Shown: positions 63,639 through 64,000 of the stretch, in pieces
Layout of the letters: each line of letters begins with the position of its first letter
How positions within the stretch are numbered: position 1 is the stretch's first letter
Notes under the pieces: generated by a model
What the model saw: only the letters and a program-made list of their open reading frames with translations
Told to the model about the DNA's origin: nothing
The model's database searches: none
Translations under genes and position numbers: made by a program
From: an uncultured Spirochaetaceae bacterium
GTDB taxonomy: Bacteria; Spirochaetota; Spirochaetia; Treponematales; Treponemataceae
Length of the DNA: 64,000 nucleotides
Reading direction: 5' to 3'
NCBI GenBank assembly: GCA_902802305.1
Contig: CADCLG010000001.1
Span: 289,698 to 353,697 of the forward strand

Positions 63639-64000
63639 ATGAAGAAAGGAACGAAAATAAAAGCGCTGGCAGCAGCGTTAGTAATGGCATTAGCCGCAGC
63701 AGGCGGATGTAAGGTAGAAATCGGACTTGGACCGTCAGTAGATGCTTCAGCACCGACACTCACGGTAAACGAAACACCGAAAGCCGGAGACGTGGTAAGG
63801 GATAAATTCCTGCTTTCGGGAACCTGTACGGATGATACGGAGCCGCTCGGATTGACAGTAACGTTTACGAGCACAAAGACAGGCTCTACAATAAATTATG
63901 TTTTCGCAGGAGATAACGACGAAGGTCTTCCGGTAAACAAAGACGGAAGATGGAGCCTGCTCGTTAACCCGTTTGATTTTGACGGTAACGGCAATAAAAT
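63639..64000 (+). CDS. Lipoprotein, N-terminal part only (cut by window end)
   Basis: 120 residues visible. Lipoprotein signal MKKGTKIKALAAALVMALAA ends at a GGC lipobox (Cys24). The mature part (SAPTLTVNETPKAGD, LLSGTCTDD, GRWSLLVNPFDFDGNG) has the beta pattern of Ig-like or Big-type adhesin domains. AAGGGG precedes the ATG. Codon use differs sharply from its neighbours: many ACG, CCG, GCG, GGA and GTA codons, so its GC content is visibly higher. It may belong to a recently acquired or highly expressed gene family. The function cannot be deduced from this part. Confidence 0.75.
   Translation, partial: MKKGTKIKALAAALVMALAAAGGCKVEIGLGPSVDASAPTLTVNETPKAGDVVRDKFLLSGTCTDDTEPLGLTVTFTSTKTGSTINYVFAGDNDEGLPVNKDGRWSLLVNPFDFDGNGNK

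Noticed and set aside
1..64000. Insertion sequences, prophage or integrase genes
   Set aside because: No transposase, integrase or phage structural gene was recognised anywhere in the window.

Overview
The window looks like chromosomal DNA from a spirochaete of the Treponema group, probably a host-associated carbohydrate user. This is inferred from content, not from a search. The DNA is AT-rich. It carries several large lipoproteins built from repeats (BspA-type leucine-rich repeats, ankyrin repeats, InlB-type repeats), chemotaxis genes (cheR, cheB), promoter-like sites with the flagellar sigma-28 GCCGATAA element, and enzymes for beta-glucoside and beta-galactoside use (cellobiose phosphorylase, GH35). 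No ribosomal RNA, phage, transposase or CRISPR array was found.

Layout. 1-2035 holds the end of a GH94 cellobiose phosphorylase. 2133-5831 encodes a mosaic surface lipoprotein. 5958-9274 holds housekeeping and unknown genes (radical SAM, TatD). 9335-13193 is an AT-rich defence/addiction patch: vapBC-like toxin-antitoxin, a BsuBI/PstI-type restriction-modification pair, and a lone HipB-like regulator facing palindromic sites. 13194-18605 holds a heterodimeric ABC exporter and a GH35 beta-galactosidase. 18624-21830 holds an NlpC/P60-barrel fusion, tRNA-Ala and a solitary DNA methyltransferase starting 14 bp after the tRNA. 21910-26597 holds cheR, cheB, a TPR protein, a polyprenyl synthase and a Dus enzyme. 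26668-30581 is a three-gene set of exported proteins: DUF4384-like, caspase-Sel1 and transglutaminase-like. 30645-35335 holds cstA with a partner of unknown function, glyQS and a catalytically degenerate aldo/keto reductase. 35417-42894 holds a degenerate HD-GYP protein, a 26-repeat ankyrin lipoprotein, a PerR/Fur regulator and lon. 42892-43246 is a noncoding stretch with an 11-bp-phased array of DnaA-box 9-mers. 43247-50485 holds a STAS-zinc ribbon protein, two membrane proteins, apt, asnA, a radical-SAM-like remnant and an RluA enzyme. 50685-54505 is grpE-dnaK-dnaJ. 54588-58802 holds two SpoIIE-type phosphatases plus a STAS protein, headed by a sigma-28-like promoter. 58983-64000 holds leuS and two lipoproteins, the last cut by the window end and compositionally different.

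How genes work together. The clearest functional units are the restriction-modification pair, the ABC half-transporters, cheR-cheB, the DnaK chaperone set, and the partner-switching unit (two phosphatases and a STAS antagonist, with another STAS protein at 43247). The exported caspase operon is the best candidate for a poorly described system. The DnaA-box array downstream of lon is the most striking non-genic signal. Several genes (best: cheR and the polyprenyl synthase) have a sigma-70 promoter whose -10 box lies 6-8 bp before the start codon with no usable Shine-Dalgarno, suggesting leaderless mRNAs.
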